From assembly GCA_910584035.1 (NCBI GenBank), contig CAJTZR010000105.1, positions 1 through 6,360 on the forward strand: DNA of 6,360 nt, given 5' to 3'. Positions 5,644 through 6,360 of the stretch are shown here, piece by piece. The notes beneath the pieces are model-generated. The model ran no database searches. It worked only from the letters and a program-made list of their open reading frames with translations, and was not told where the DNA came from. Source of the stretch: an uncultured Christensenella sp. Lineage in GTDB: Bacteria > Bacillota > Clostridia > Christensenellales > UBA3700. A program made the position numbers and the translations under genes. Numbering within the stretch: the stretch's first letter is position 1; each line of letters opens with the position of its first letter.

Positions 5644-6360
5644 CACTTTTTACACAGAATTTTAAAAAATTATTCAATTAAATAAATATATCTATTTTAT
5701 TGAGATTTTGTGTTGAATTGTTATGTTAAATTGATTTGTCATTATTTATTTTATTAAATAAAAATTCAAAATATAAAACAATTAATAAGTTAATATGCAT
5801 TATAATTTATTTTATTTATAGTTTAATTATATAATTATCTACTAAGTTTTTAATTGCAAAATGCAATTTTGTTGTGATATTACTAGTAATGTGTTGTTTT
5901 ATTTGCTGTGGTGAAATGTGAAAAGATGAGAAAAGTTTTAAAGCAGCTATTTTACAAACAAAAATTCTTGTAAATATGTTTGAATTGTAGTGTTTTAAAG
6001 TTTATTCTTAAAAAGAGATTATATGATATTTAAAATAGATAAGTATAGTTATATAAAAGAACTTGAGTTTTTTTACTATAGTTATAAAATTAAAATGTAA
6101 AAGAAAAAATATACTTAATTGTTTTTGAATTTTAAAAAAATTTGTATATTAATATCTAATCTTTTTTAAATTAACCTTTAGTTTATACTAATGAATAAAA
6201 GTGACATTATATGCCACTTTTATTTTTATTTGATTAAAAATTAATTCATTATAGATTTAATTTAAATATTATTATTAATTTAAATATGACTATAGTTTGC
6301 TAATTTAAGAAATACAATATTATAATAATATTTATTATTTTGTTTTTAAAATAAGCATTT
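5644..6360. other. Gene-free, very AT-rich stretch
   Basis: Reading both strands I see no frame with a credible start, ribosome binding site and protein-like sequence. The longest hint is a 25-codon frame at 6023-6100 (Lys/Tyr/Phe-rich, weak AGAGA upstream), which I do not call. It holds a small hairpin (AATTGCA 5852-5858 / TGCAATT 5862-5868 followed by TTTTG), a 12-bp palindrome ATTACTAGTAAT at 5879-5890, and the hairpin at 6194-6224. No DnaA box (TTATCCACA), tandem repeat or CRISPR pattern was noticed. It may be a plain intergenic spacer, a decayed gene, or hold a small RNA. Confidence 0.6.
6194..6230 (+). terminator. Orphan Rho-independent terminator
   Basis: AATAAAAGTG (6194-6203) pairs with CACTTTTATT (6215-6224); inside, after one A/C mismatch, CA pairs with TG around the loop TTATA. 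The stem is followed by TTTATT. The tail is better on the + strand, where no gene lies upstream for over 800 bases, so it either ends an unannotated + transcript or serves a - strand gene beyond the right edge. Confidence 0.65.

Noticed and set aside
3225..5840. Shared 15-base AGTTTAATTATATAA near 3225-3239 and 5819-5834
   Set aside because: Low-complexity A/T sequence in AT-rich gaps; no extension on either side, so chance is the simplest explanation.
6054..6075. Hairpin around AACTTGAGTT followed by T-run, as a terminator
   Set aside because: Only two G-C or G-U contacts beyond A-T pairs and a cramped loop; of a kind expected by chance in this base composition.

Overview
The window is very AT-rich and reads as chromosomal DNA of a low-GC Gram-positive anaerobe of the Clostridia type. 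This is inferred from base composition, AGGAGG-like ribosome binding sites, sigma-A style promoters with extended -10 elements, and protein families common in clostridial genomes. Species cannot be named. All protein genes lie on the + strand; one tRNA gene lies on the - strand.

Layout. 2-1093: a condensation-domain / alcohol acetyltransferase-like protein, cut at its N-terminus by the window edge. 1277-1919: a good promoter, then a RimJ/RimL-type GNAT acetyltransferase whose frame is broken by an amber codon at 1824-1826; the family's usual C-terminus is still readable after the stop. 1937-2848: a WYL-domain (YafY-type) transcription regulator, 17 bases after the end of the extended GNAT frame and probably in its operon. 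2908-3177: a small 12-cysteine DUF3795-type protein with a strong ribosome binding site and a possible promoter of its own. 3303-3650: an ABM-like (antibiotic biosynthesis monooxygenase fold) protein, followed by a perfect 16-bp terminator stem at 3716-3754. 3856-4602: an AraC-family regulator whose promoter predicts a leaderless mRNA. 4650-5348: a transglutaminase-like cysteine enzyme whose ribosome binding site is partly inside a hairpin. 5515-5600 (- strand): tRNA-Leu(CAA) with a recognisable promoter and terminator. 5601-6360: no protein gene I can support; it holds the tRNA promoter and one good orphan + strand hairpin/terminator at 6194-6224.

How the genes may work together. The contents look like small accessory functions with local regulators (WYL next to GNAT and DUF3795; AraC next to the transglutaminase-like protein) rather than a pathway or a defence, phage or mobile system. 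I saw no CRISPR array, insertion sequence, integrase or toxin-antitoxin pair. The points most worth a second look are the amber-interrupted GNAT, the predicted leaderless AraC transcript, the terminator-like hairpin holding the ribosome binding site of the transglutaminase-like gene, and unexplained transcription signals around and beyond the tRNA gene.
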